From Larkinella sp. C7 (GTDB lineage Bacteria; Bacteroidota; Bacteroidia; Cytophagales; Spirosomataceae): 64,000 nucleotides of DNA. Of the stretch, positions 25,635 to 34,049 are shown in pieces (positions within the stretch are counted from its first letter, which is position 1; each line of letters starts with the position of its first letter). The position numbers and the translations under genes are program-made. The notes under the pieces are model-generated. The model was not told the DNA's origin, searched no databases, and saw nothing but the letters and a program-made list of their open reading frames with translations. Where the stretch lies: NCBI RefSeq assembly GCF_006149005.1, contig NZ_VBSL01000001.1, forward strand, positions 1,125,443 through 1,189,442. Reading direction: 5' to 3'.

Positions 25635-26687
25635 ATGCAACCAACACCCCAACCCGACCTCGCTCCCATTACCCGACACCTGCGCGCCATGTTTGGCTCC
25701 CGGCTGCTGATTGCCGCCGTTCACCATCTGGCGGTTTTTGAAGAACTCAGCAACGGACCGCTGCCGATCGCCGAACTGAGTCAGCGGATTGGGTTGAAAA
25801 ACCGGCCGGCCAGCGTCCTTTTTCCGGCACTTTGCGCAATGGACATGCTGGAAGTCAACGAAACCGGTGCGCTTCAGATCACGGCATTAGGGCGGTTTCT
25901 TACCCAAAACCAAACCCCCAATCTGATCGGATACGTCGGTTTGGAAAAGAGCGATCCGGGGGCCGTGGAAATGGCGGTTCGGCTTCGGAACGATGGGCCG
26001 CTGGATACGTCAGGTGGTATTTCGTATGTCAAGGAAGGCGACGAGCCGTCGCCGATGGACGATGCTGACCTGAGCCGGATGTTTACGCTCGGGCTGGCCG
26101 GCAGGGCGCAGAAGTTGTCGCCAATCGTAGCCGGAAAGCTGTCGAAAAGCGAGGGGCATTTACTCGACGTGGCGGGTGGCACCGGTTTCTACACCTATGA
26201 ATGGCTGCTGCTCAATCCGACGGCCACGGCCACGATTCTGGATCGTCCGGCGGTTCTGGCCGTAGCCGAAGAACTACTCGATGCGTTTACCCAAAGCGGA
26301 CGTCCTGGTGCCGAAACCGTTAAAAACCGGGTAACGTTCCAGCCCGGCGACATGCTGACGGACGACATCCCGCAGACGGATATTTTACTGGCCGCCAGCC
26401 TGTTCCACGACTGGCCAACCGAAACCTGCCAGCTCTTGGCCGACCGGTTTGCTGCCGCCATTCGTCCCGGTGGGGAATTGTGGGTACACGACGCGTTTCT
26501 GAACGACGCGCTGGATGGTCCGCTGGCTGTTACCGATTATTCCGCCCAATTGTTCTGGGGCACCAAAGGCCGCTGCTACAGCCGCCGGGAATACCGCGAC
26601 TGGTTTGCCAAAGCCGGACTGGAACCCACTGACGAGAACCTTCCAACGCAGATGGATTACGGACTGATTTGGGCGCGGAAACGATAA
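25635..26687 (+). CDS. O-methyltransferase (Methyltransf_2 family)
   Basis: 350 residues. An N-terminal winged-helix dimerisation domain (about 1-90, SRLLIAAVHHLAVFEELSNGPLPIAELSQRIG) is followed by a SAM-binding domain with motif I LLDVAGGTGFYTYEW (about 177-191), the acidic ILDRPAV segment, and DILLAASLFHDWPTETCQLLADR, the catalytic-base region of COMT-like enzymes. This family methylates hydroxyl groups of aromatic or polyketide-like small molecules. No biosynthetic cluster is next to it, so the substrate is unknown. It converges with the peptidase gene, with 4 bp between stops. Confidence 0.85.
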   Translation: MQPTPQPDLAPITRHLRAMFGSRLLIAAVHHLAVFEELSNGPLPIAELSQRIGLKNRPASVLFPALCAMDMLEVNETGALQITALGRFLTQNQTPNLIGYVGLEKSDPGAVEMAVRLRNDGPLDTSGGISYVKEGDEPSPMDDADLSRMFTLGLAGRAQKLSPIVAGKLSKSEGHLLDVAGGTGFYTYEWLLLNPTATATILDRPAVLAVAEELLDAFTQSGRPGAETVKNRVTFQPGDMLTDDIPQTDILLAASLFHDWPTETCQLLADRFAAAIRPGGELWVHDAFLNDALDGPLAVTDYSAQLFWGTKGRCYSRREYRDWFAKAGLEPTDENLPTQMDYGLIWARKR

Positions 26688-26691
26688 GAAA

Positions 26692-27816
26692 CTATTTTAC
26701 CTGCCCGGCTTTTTTCAGGAGATCGACCACTTTCTCAACCGGCAGTTGCTCAACCTGGTAACCGTTGCTGGTGGTCATCGACCGGGCGGCAAACAGCGAG
26801 TTAATGATGGCTTCTTCGGTGGCTTCGATGGCGGCCATAAAGCAGGGCGAAGTCTCATCGTTGCGGAGGAGTTTCACCTCGTCGAAGGTGCTTTTCGAGG
26901 CATTGGGAATGCGGTTGGCGGTTGAGACGGCGATGACGTAATCACCACTGCCGTTGGAAGCGATGCCACCCGTGCGGGCCATACCCATGAACGCCCGTTT
27001 GGCGAGTCGTTTCAGATTCCGGGCGTCCAGCGGAGCGTCGGTCAGCACCACCATCATGCACGAACCATCAAGTTTTTCTTTAAACGAGAATTTGCCCAGT
27101 TCCACACCAACCGGTACGCCCGCAATTTGCAAAACGCCCCCGAAGTTGGTCTGCACCAGCACCCCAACCGTATAGCCGCCGAGTGAAACCGGCAGTTTTC
27201 GCGAAGCCGTGCCAATACCACCCTTGAAACCGAAGCAAACCGTACCGGTTCCGGCACCGACATTGCCTTCGTCTACCGCGCCGGTTTTGGCCTGCTTGAT
27301 GGCATCCAGAACGTGCTGTTTCGTAACGGGGCGGCTGCGGATGTCGTTCAGACCACCGTCGTTGGTTTCGCCGACCACCGGATTCAGGGAGCGCACCTGT
27401 TCATTACCGGGTTGGGCTAAGGTGTAATCGATCACGGCATCGGCCGCCGTTGGAACGCCGAGCGTGTTGGTCAGCACAATGGGCGTTTCGAGGGTCCCGA
27501 GTTCCTCGACCTGCGTGTAGCCCGCCAGTTTGCCAAAACCGTTGCCGACATAGATGGCCGCCGGGCATTTTTCCTGAAACAGATTGCCGCTGTGGGGTAG
27601 AATGGCCGTCACGCCCGTCCGCACCCGCTGACCTTCCTGCAAGGTCACCTGCCCGACCCGCACGCCCGGCACATCGGTGATGGCATTGAGAGGCCCGGTG
27701 GGCATGACGCCGAAGCGAATGCCGTAGTCGCGGGGGCGTTTGGTCGATTGAGCGTGCATGGTGTACCAGCCGGTGAAGAGCAGGGCCGTCAGGAATACGC
27801 GGAAGGCGGTTTTCAT
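26692..27816 (-). CDS. P1 (DmpA/S58) family peptidase, exported
   Basis: 374 residues from the ATG at 27816, which gives a proper signal peptide (ending MHAQ); the frame continues upstream to 27861 without conserved sequence. Family features are PLNAITDVPGVRVGQVTL at the start of the mature protein, NDGGLNDIRSRPVT, GNVGAGTGTVCFGFKGGIGT, and the self-cleavage region SNGSGDY, where Ser at about 290 would become the N-terminal nucleophile of the beta chain. DmpA/BapA enzymes release N-terminal D- or beta-amino acids from peptides, or autoprocess as N-terminal nucleophile hydrolases. A periplasmic role in peptide turnover is likely. Confidence 0.9.
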   Translation of the reverse strand: MKTAFRVFLTALLFTGWYTMHAQSTKRPRDYGIRFGVMPTGPLNAITDVPGVRVGQVTLQEGQRVRTGVTAILPHSGNLFQEKCPAAIYVGNGFGKLAGYTQVEELGTLETPIVLTNTLGVPTAADAVIDYTLAQPGNEQVRSLNPVVGETNDGGLNDIRSRPVTKQHVLDAIKQAKTGAVDEGNVGAGTGTVCFGFKGGIGTASRKLPVSLGGYTVGVLVQTNFGGVLQIAGVPVGVELGKFSFKEKLDGSCMMVVLTDAPLDARNLKRLAKRAFMGMARTGGIASNGSGDYVIAVSTANRIPNASKSTFDEVKLLRNDETSPCFMAAIEATEEAIINSLFAARSMTTSNGYQVEQLPVEKVVDLLKKAGQVK

Positions 27817-27874
27817 ACCGGAAAATAGGCAGAGAAGCGGTCTTTTCCAACAGAACGGCAACGCGCCGGTTTGG

Positions 27875-28993
27875 CTAGCCCGGCTGGCTCGACGGAATTT
27901 TCTTCTTCCGCCGTCGTAACCGCAGCATTTTATTGATGTCTTCCTCCGAGGTTTGGTCGCCCAGCAAAATGCCCCAGGGCTCCATGCCTTCGACCCGGTC
28001 GAAAATCACTTTCAGGATGGCGATGATCGGAATTGACAAAAACATTCCGGAAACACCCGACAGCGCCCCGCCGACCAGTACACCCACAATGGAAACCAGC
28101 GCGTTGATCCGCACTTTGGAACCAATGATGACCGGTACCAGAAAGTTGTTGTCGATGAATTGTACCACCAGAAATACCGCTACGACTCCCAGCAGCATCG
28201 ACGGTTCGGGATGGTTGACAAACGTAACGGCCACTGCCAGACCCGTAGCCACCACCCCCCCGATGTAGGGAATCAAATTCAGAATGGCGGCAATTACGCC
28301 CATCAGAACTGCGTATTGAACACCAAGAACCAGCAAGCCGACGGAATTCAGCACGGCCACACAGACGGTTTCGGTCACCAGCCCTACCACGTAACTCTGA
28401 ATGACACTCCGGATTTCGCCCAATACTTCACGAACGCGTTCCGTATGCTGGCTGGTGAACAGCCGGATGATGAACTGAATCAGCATGGCCCGGTAATACA
28501 GCAACAAAAAAATATAAATCGGCAGAATCAGCAACGTCCCCAGTGGCCCGGTGATGACGCCGAGGGTTCCGGAGCCCTGCAGCGTGTCCATCGTTTGATC
28601 CTGGGCTTTTTTGAGGTATTGATCCTGTTTGCTGTAGCTCACATTGTATTCCTGCCGAATCCAGCGCCGGGCGTCGTTGTAGAAGTCGTTGAGGTTTTTT
28701 TGCAGCTTGGGCCAGTCGTCGGCAAAGTGGGCGATCTGCATTGAAATCAGCATGGTCAGCCCCACGATTGCTCCAATTGCCAGAAACAATGCCAGACTAA
28801 TGGCCACCACCCTCGGTAAACCGCGCCGAACGAGCCAGGCTTCGACGGGACGCAGCAAAACCGCCAGCAACCCGGCCATGGCAAACGGCACGATGATGTC
28901 CTGACCGAGATAGAACGCGGTCATAATCAGGCCCAAAGCCAGAAGCGTGTGCGAAAGCCGGTGGTAAAACGGCGGGGGTGTAACCGAAGACAT
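27875..28993 (-). CDS. AI-2E family transporter
   Basis: 372 residues with about eight transmembrane helices: a hydrophobic N-terminal block (about 12-90), a soluble insert (about 95-150, KLQKNLNDFYNDARRWI), then helices including ILPIYIFLLLYYRAMLIQF and VIAAILNLIPYIGGVVATGLAV. This matches the AI-2E/TqsA/PerM family (UPF0118). Members have been linked to AI-2 export, Na+/H+ exchange or unknown solutes, so the substrate is open. The C-terminal tail is basic. It lies 58 bp upstream of the P1 peptidase gene and may share a transcript with it. Confidence 0.9.
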   Translation of the reverse strand: MSSVTPPPFYHRLSHTLLALGLIMTAFYLGQDIIVPFAMAGLLAVLLRPVEAWLVRRGLPRVVAISLALFLAIGAIVGLTMLISMQIAHFADDWPKLQKNLNDFYNDARRWIRQEYNVSYSKQDQYLKKAQDQTMDTLQGSGTLGVITGPLGTLLILPIYIFLLLYYRAMLIQFIIRLFTSQHTERVREVLGEIRSVIQSYVVGLVTETVCVAVLNSVGLLVLGVQYAVLMGVIAAILNLIPYIGGVVATGLAVAVTFVNHPEPSMLLGVVAVFLVVQFIDNNFLVPVIIGSKVRINALVSIVGVLVGGALSGVSGMFLSIPIIAILKVIFDRVEGMEPWGILLGDQTSEEDINKMLRLRRRKKKIPSSQPG

Positions 28994-29354
28994 GGGCAGT
29001 GACGTTTACGTGATTGTGTGTATCTCCCCGGTCACCTCACTCATTTCTGCACGTTTTCGGACTGGTTGAATCACCTTTTAACGGGATTGGTGGAAAATTG
29101 TTACACAATACCGATCAGGAAAAGCAAAAGCCATTCTGATTTTCACAAGATATATTGAAATCGTGACCTAGTAAATATACCTACTCCTTGTCTGACAAAA
29201 TAATCCAAAAATAGTAAATTTCTTGTTGAAGACGCTGACCTGACATTAGAATTCGATTAGAACAAAACTCTCTATTATCATAATAATAAGTTATTGATCG
29301 GTAAAAAATATTCGTAAAATCATATCAATACAAGGATATTTACAGCCCCTGCCA
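28994..29354. other. AT-rich gene-free region
   Basis: The gap between the AI-2E gene and the small ORF at 29532 is clearly more AT-rich than the rest of the window. I see no coding pattern, tRNA-like fold or perfect long palindrome in it. The only clear signal is the promoter at 29355-29386 to its right; a short CGGTT-TCCC-AACCG hairpin lies at 29435-29448. Confidence 0.5.
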
Positions 29355-29355
29355 G

Positions 29356-29386
29356 TTGTATTTATTTAATAAATCTTCTACTTTTG
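29356..29386 (+). promoter_or_regulatory. promoter upstream of the 29532 ORF and FUSC gene
   Basis: TTG (29356-29358) followed after 20 bp by TACTTTTG (29379-29386), close to the Bacteroidota consensus. It would give a leader of about 140 nt before the small ORF at 29532 and probably also serves the FUSC gene. Confidence 0.6.
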
Positions 29387-29531
29387 TAACTGTGTTTAAG
29401 AGATCGGGTACTTTCTCGAAAACACAACACCATTCGGTTTCCCAACCGTCTATTTACCCCACCGTAACACTTTTTGAAGCGTCTTGTTTGATCCGTGTTA
29501 TACCTAATCGCCCCTTTAAGTTTACGTGTGT

Positions 29532-29756
29532 ATGTCGTTACCGTTGACCCAGCAACAAGCTGAATCCTCTGATTTTCTGAAAACATTTCCACAGTTCGAC
29601 TGCCTTTCCGACGCGCTTTATCGCCGGCAGTGCATCGACAAACGCACCGGCGAACTCCACAGCATTCTGCGCCTGGACAAACGGCGGTTCTGCGTGGTGC
29701 CTCCCCAATGGGTCCGGCAACTGGAAAAAGCCGGGTATCCCGTCGCGGTTCGCTAA
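29532..29756 (+). CDS. small hypothetical protein
   Basis: 74 residues from the ATG at 29532 (the frame opens with a GTG two codons earlier). Soluble, with no signal peptide or membrane helix. It contains CLSDALYRRQCIDKRTGELH and ends LRLDKRRFCVVPPQWVRQLEKAGY, with three Cys. Composition and codon use match the neighbours, and a promoter lies upstream, which favours a real gene. I do not recognise the family. It precedes the FUSC gene by 63 bp on the same strand. Confidence 0.45.
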   Translation: MSLPLTQQQAESSDFLKTFPQFDCLSDALYRRQCIDKRTGELHSILRLDKRRFCVVPPQWVRQLEKAGYPVAVR

Positions 29757-29819
29757 GAACCAACGGGAATATCGCCTTTTGGAGTTGGTTACACGGGCAA
29801 TACCGCCTACCTTGCCATT

Positions 29820-31970
29820 ATGAAAAGGCAGATCCGGGAAGTCCGGTATTTTCTATTCGGTCAGCATTTTTCGGATGGCCTGCGCATCACGTTAGCCATC
29901 CTGATTCCTTCCGTGGTGCTTTACCGGTTTGAGCAATTCGAAACCGGTCTGATCATTTCGCTGGGCGCTTTCTGGGTTAGCATTACGGATGCGCCAGGCC
30001 CGGTCGTACACCGGCGAAATGGCATGTTATACGGCCTGCTGGTGGTGGTGCTGGTTTCGCTCATCACCGGTTTTGCCCGCATGAACGTCTGGCTCCTGGG
30101 CGTTGAAATTCTGCTCTTCAGTTTTTTCTTTTCGATGTTCGCCCTCTATGGCAACCGGGCCACCGCCGTCGGAACAGCCGGTTTGCTGGCGATGATTCTG
30201 ACCATGGACCGGGAACTCGAACCGGCGGCTGTCTGGCAGTATGGCGCACTCGTTTGCGCGGGAGGGCTCTGGTATACGGCCATCAGCCTGACATTTTCCC
30301 AACTCCGCCCCTACCGGGCCGCTCAGCAGGCCCTGGGCGAATGCATCCACGAAATTTCGAAATTCCTGATGATCAAGGCCGACTTTTACAGCATTCGGAC
30401 GGATTTACAGGAAGATTACCGCAAACTGATGGCGCAACAGGCCATTGTCAGCGAAAAACAGGATGCCGTGCGGGAAATCCTGTTCAAAACCCGCGTAATT
30501 GTAAAAGAAACGACCTGGACGGGCCGCCTGCTCGTGCTGACGTTCAGCGACATTCTGGATTTGTACGAGCAGATTACGGCGATGTATTACGATTATCCGT
30601 CCATTCGGGAACGGTTCGGCAAAACCGGAATTCTGGACGACATTGCCCGTCTCATCCGCCAACTGGCCATCGAAATGGACTACATCGGCCTGGCCATCCA
30701 GTCGAACCGTCCCTACAAGAGCCGGAAAGATCTCATGCGGCACCTGGAACGACTCAAAACAAAGATCGATGACATTGGCAAACAGGACACCGAAGGCAGC
30801 AACCTGGTGTTGAAAAAAATCCTGATCACCCTCCGCAACCTGAACCAGCGGCTGAACGACATCCATACGTATTCGCCGACGGTTTTGAGCGAAAAACCGC
30901 AAAAAAATAGAACCGCCGAATATTCCCGCTTTGTTTCGCATCAGGAAATCGACCCGAAACTGGCGGTTAACAGCCTGACGCTCAGTTCTTCGATTTTCCG
31001 GCATTCGCTCCGGGTCACGATTGCCTGTCTGGTCGGTTTTGTGGCCGCTAAACTGATTGCGTATGGCAACCACGGCTACTGGATTCTGTTGACCACTTCC
31101 CTCATTCTGAAACCGGCGTTCAGTCTGACCAAACAACGCAATTACGAACGGATCATTGGCACGGTGATCGGCGGATTGATCGGTGTGGGGCTGCTGCTCC
31201 TGATTCCAAACACCACCGGTTTGTTCTGGGTGATGCTGTTTCTGATGATCGGTGCCTACAGTTTCCAGCGCACCAACTACATCGTGATGGTCATCCTGAT
31301 GACGCCTTACATCCTCATTCTGTTCCGGTTTCTGGGTTTGGGTGGCATCAGCGTGGCCGAAGAGCGGGTGGTCGATACGCTGATTGGCTGCGTGATTGCT
31401 TTTGCGGCCAGTTACCTTTTTCCGCACTGGGAATCGCAGCAACTCAAAAATCTGCTGCGCGATGTGCTGGTAGCCAACCGCGCGTATCTGCGCAAACTGG
31501 TCGAAAGCCTGTCGGGAAAACCGCTGACGCTGCTGGAATACAAACTGGCCCGCAAAGACGTCTACGTTAGTTCGGCCAACCTGTCGGCGGCTTTTCAGCG
31601 CATGACTTCCGAGCCGCAGAGCAAGCAATGGCATAAGAACGAAATCCACCAATTTGTGGTGTTGAACCACATTCTATCGTCCAACATCGCCACCATCACC
31701 TCCGCCCGGCTGAACGCCGAACACCCATCGGCCTGTCCGCCCGAAATCCTGCGTCCCGTCCGGCGTTCACTGACGGTTTTGAACGAAAGTTTGAAAAAAC
31801 TCGACCCTACCCCGCCCCAAGCTGCGGCAGAATCCTCCGCTCCTGAGCCAGTGTTGTCGGAAAAACCGGAAACCGTTGTCACAGAAGACCGCTCCCTGAA
31901 AGAACAACTGGAGTTTATTCAGAAAGTGAGCTACGACATTGGCAAACTCACCGATACCATTCTGACCTGA
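29820..31970 (+). CDS. FUSC/YccS-like inner-membrane protein
   Basis: 716 residues in the two-lobed layout of the FUSC (fusaric acid resistance-like) family: an N-terminal block of about six helices (about 15-160), a long helical cytoplasmic region (about 165-370, with KDLMRHLERLKTKIDDIG), a second block of six helices (about 385-525, RHSLRVTIACLVGFVAAKLI onwards) and a second cytoplasmic tail. YccS/YhfK-type members are thought to export aromatic or other toxic compounds; the function here is unproven. The tail from about 655 is Pro/Ala/Glu-rich, then ends in a helix. Confidence 0.85.
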   Translation: MKRQIREVRYFLFGQHFSDGLRITLAILIPSVVLYRFEQFETGLIISLGAFWVSITDAPGPVVHRRNGMLYGLLVVVLVSLITGFARMNVWLLGVEILLFSFFFSMFALYGNRATAVGTAGLLAMILTMDRELEPAAVWQYGALVCAGGLWYTAISLTFSQLRPYRAAQQALGECIHEISKFLMIKADFYSIRTDLQEDYRKLMAQQAIVSEKQDAVREILFKTRVIVKETTWTGRLLVLTFSDILDLYEQITAMYYDYPSIRERFGKTGILDDIARLIRQLAIEMDYIGLAIQSNRPYKSRKDLMRHLERLKTKIDDIGKQDTEGSNLVLKKILITLRNLNQRLNDIHTYSPTVLSEKPQKNRTAEYSRFVSHQEIDPKLAVNSLTLSSSIFRHSLRVTIACLVGFVAAKLIAYGNHGYWILLTTSLILKPAFSLTKQRNYERIIGTVIGGLIGVGLLLLIPNTTGLFWVMLFLMIGAYSFQRTNYIVMVILMTPYILILFRFLGLGGISVAEERVVDTLIGCVIAFAASYLFPHWESQQLKNLLRDVLVANRAYLRKLVESLSGKPLTLLEYKLARKDVYVSSANLSAAFQRMTSEPQSKQWHKNEIHQFVVLNHILSSNIATITSARLNAEHPSACPPEILRPVRRSLTVLNESLKKLDPTPPQAAAESSAPEPVLSEKPETVVTEDRSLKEQLEFIQKVSYDIGKLTDTILT

Positions 31971-32047
31971 ACATCCCGGTTTTTTACCTGTCATATAGCC
32001 CCGAATCCGTTGGTAAGAAAGTCCTTTTACTACTTGGCATTGCACAG

Positions 32048-32055
32048 TACCTTTG
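32048..32055 (+). promoter_or_regulatory. -7 promoter element of the PspC gene
   Basis: TACCTTTG, a perfect TAnnTTTG match 56 bp upstream of the PspC ATG at 32112. The -33 region is only a weak T-run. It supports the short start over the longer frame opening at 32010, which would begin upstream of transcription. Confidence 0.6.
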
Positions 32056-32111
32056 AATCAACAGTAACAGCAAAAGAAAAGAAAAAAGTAAACAACCAGA
32101 CTAATAAAGCC

Positions 32112-32348
32112 ATGAATACGAAACAGTTGCACCGCATTCCTTCCGAATCCATGCTGGGTGGTGTATCCGCCGGACTCGCTGATTATTTCGGAATTGATAA
32201 AGTTTTAGTCCGTATTTTCTTCGTCCTGATGGTCGTCGTGCCCAACCCCGTCCCCACCGTCCTGATCTACATCGTTTTGTGGATCGTCATGCCGAAAGGC
32301 GAGCGGTATTTGACGGCCCGGCCCGATCAACCGTATCAACCCAGGTAA
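32112..32348 (+). CDS. PspC domain protein
   Basis: 78 residues, almost entirely one PspC domain: LHRIPSESMLGGVSAGLADYFGIDKVLVRIFF followed by a hydrophobic segment ending in LWIVMP, the usual close. PspC proteins are small inner-membrane sensors in the phage-shock response of other bacteria; stand-alone copies in Bacteroidota have an unclear role. The ATG at 32112 is chosen because the domain starts right after it and the promoter at 32048-32055 lies inside the longer frame. It ends at a strong bidirectional terminator. Confidence 0.9.
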   Translation: MNTKQLHRIPSESMLGGVSAGLADYFGIDKVLVRIFFVLMVVVPNPVPTVLIYIVLWIVMPKGERYLTARPDQPYQPR

Positions 32349-32366
32349 CACGGATTACAAATCATA

Positions 32367-32397
32367 AAAAAAGCGGACCGCTAAAGTCCGCTTTTTT
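32367..32397. terminator. bidirectional intrinsic terminator
   Basis: Perfect 12-bp stem (32367-32378 with 32386-32397), 7-nt loop, stem core GCGGAC/GTCCGC flanked by A6 and T6. It serves both the PspC gene and the convergent gene ending at 32429. Confidence 0.92.
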
Positions 32398-32428
32398 CAT
32401 AAACACCTAAATCACCTGAAGGGCTGCT

Positions 32429-33010
32429 CTACTCCGCGCTCAAGTTCAAAATCTCATTAATCAGCCAGACGCCATTGGTGCGAACCAGTTTGCATTCATA
32501 ACTGGCCAGCAGGTCGAACGCCACACTGGCGCGGTCTTTCCGGAGCGTCACTTTGTTGATTTTCAGTTTATTAAGGGATTTCAATTGCAGATCCACCTCC
32601 TGGCTGAGCAGGACAAAATCGTATTCAAAACCGGTCGGTGGACCTTCCGTTTGATGCGTTAACTGAAACCCCTGTTGCCGTTGCCGAAAATAAATCCGCC
32701 ATTCGTTCAGGAATGTATTTGTCAGCAGGTGGCTGCTTCGGAGGTAAGCCAGGTATTTCTCACCGTTTTTAAAGTTTACCGCATACGGTTTGCCCGGTTT
32801 CTGATCGACCAAAATAATGCGGCTCACCGAGTCGATGTGGTTTTTATACCAGTTCAGCAACTTCACGACCGACCGCGCGGCCGCAGCCGAATCGTTGACA
32901 ACCGCCGAAACCGCAACAGATTGGCGACTATTGTTTTTAGACATCGTATCAACGCGATAACCGGCTACTGCCAGCACCACGAGAACGCTCAGAATCATTC
33001 CTTTTATCAT
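32429..33010 (-). CDS. hypothetical exported or membrane-anchored protein
   Basis: 193 residues from the ATG at 33010: one N-terminal hydrophobic segment (about 3-18) followed by a soluble extracytoplasmic domain. Patterns such as VVKLLNWYKNHIDSV, YLAYLRSSHLLTNTFLNEWRIYF and LVRTNGVWLINEIL resemble DUF3828/NTF2-like proteins, but I cannot assign it firmly. It is the last gene of a three-gene minus-strand unit after two ankyrin genes (gap 27 bp), which suggests a shared function. Confidence 0.65.
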   Translation of the reverse strand: MIKGMILSVLVVLAVAGYRVDTMSKNNSRQSVAVSAVVNDSAAAARSVVKLLNWYKNHIDSVSRIILVDQKPGKPYAVNFKNGEKYLAYLRSSHLLTNTFLNEWRIYFRQRQQGFQLTHQTEGPPTGFEYDFVLLSQEVDLQLKSLNKLKINKVTLRKDRASVAFDLLASYECKLVRTNGVWLINEILNLSAE

Positions 33011-33037
33011 GACTTTTGGGTGGATAAGCACTACTCT

Positions 33038-34042
33038 TCACTCTGGTCTGGGTTGCGTATGGTTTTCCAGAAGCTTTTTAAAAACCGTATACGCTGGCGG
33101 GATATCGTCCACATCGGCGTACAATTCCGCGTGTTGAGCCATTATTTTCTTCAGGTCATCGCCCTTCGGTGTCCGATAGGCCGGATTGGCCCCTTCTTTC
33201 AGCAACAGTTGGCAAATGTCCCACAGCTGTTCCCGGGCTGCATACATCAGGGGTGAATAATTCGCATCGTACGTCGTATCATCACTCCCCATCACGGCAT
33301 TGGGATCAGCACCCCGGTCGAGCAGGAGTCTGACTTTTTCCAGTTGATCATCGCCGTACCGCATCACTTCAATCAATAGCGGATTACCGCCCCCTGGCCG
33401 GAAGTTGGGATCGGCGCCTTTGTTCAAAAACCACTTGAGCAAAACCGCCGGGCCGTGTTTACAAACTCGGAAATGCGTCGGTACGTGCTGCGGATCAGCC
33501 CCCTGGATGGTGGCCCCGTGGTCGATCAACAGCTTCAGACATGCCATCATTTGTGCGATGTTTTGGGTGGTGGCGGCTCTCTCACCCGCAAAATCAAGGA
33601 GGGTTGTCCCGTAATTACCGGGTTCGTTCAGGTGCGGAACCGGCTGTTGCAACAACTGCCGAAGCCGGGTGGTGTCGGCGGCACCGATGGCGGCCGCAAC
33701 ATCCCTGCGGGGTTTGTCGTTGAAGAAAATTGAACCGTTGGCCCGGGCCGCTTCAACCTGGTCCTGAGTCCGTGAATTGAGGTACTGGCTGGTTAATCGA
33801 GACAAAAAGAGGAGCCCCGGCGCCAGCATAAGAATAAGTATGATGATCTTCGGAATCGTATACGGCAGGAGGTTAAGCCCAAAAAATACCACCAGAACGA
33901 AAGCGACGACATAGGCCAATGCCGTGTCCAGCCCCCGGGTGGCCGCATCCCCTCCCAATCGGCTCGGATTCAGCAGCATATACAATACCCAACTCCCGTA
34001 TAAACCGATCAGAATCCAGTTCAGTATGGCAATGGCTTTCAT
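33038..34042 (-). CDS. membrane-anchored ankyrin-repeat protein (copy 1)
   Basis: 334 residues. Three N-terminal hydrophobic segments (about 5-24, 42-60 and 64-84) precede a C-terminal ankyrin domain (about 125-320) with repeats such as EPGNYGTTLLDFAGERAA, LLIDHGATIQGADPQHVPTH, WFLNKGADPNFRPGGGNPLL and LLDRGADPNAVMGSDDTTYD. Ankyrin repeats bind proteins. The gene upstream encodes a paralogue of the same length and layout, 7 bp away, so this is a tandem duplication. The partner is unknown. Confidence 0.85.
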   Translation of the reverse strand: MKAIAILNWILIGLYGSWVLYMLLNPSRLGGDAATRGLDTALAYVVAFVLVVFFGLNLLPYTIPKIIILILMLAPGLLFLSRLTSQYLNSRTQDQVEAARANGSIFFNDKPRRDVAAAIGAADTTRLRQLLQQPVPHLNEPGNYGTTLLDFAGERAATTQNIAQMMACLKLLIDHGATIQGADPQHVPTHFRVCKHGPAVLLKWFLNKGADPNFRPGGGNPLLIEVMRYGDDQLEKVRLLLDRGADPNAVMGSDDTTYDANYSPLMYAAREQLWDICQLLLKEGANPAYRTPKGDDLKKIMAQHAELYADVDDIPPAYTVFKKLLENHTQPRPE

Positions 34043-34049
34043 ACACCCT

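Noticed and set aside
28994-29531. A possible riboswitch or small RNA in the AT-rich gap before the FUSC gene
   Set aside because: Only one 5-bp hairpin is visible, and nothing matches a riboswitch pattern I know.
30405-31670. A 421-codon open frame opposite the FUSC gene
   Set aside because: It is antisense to a clear membrane protein, rich in His/Gln/Arg as expected of a shadow frame, and has no recognisable domain.
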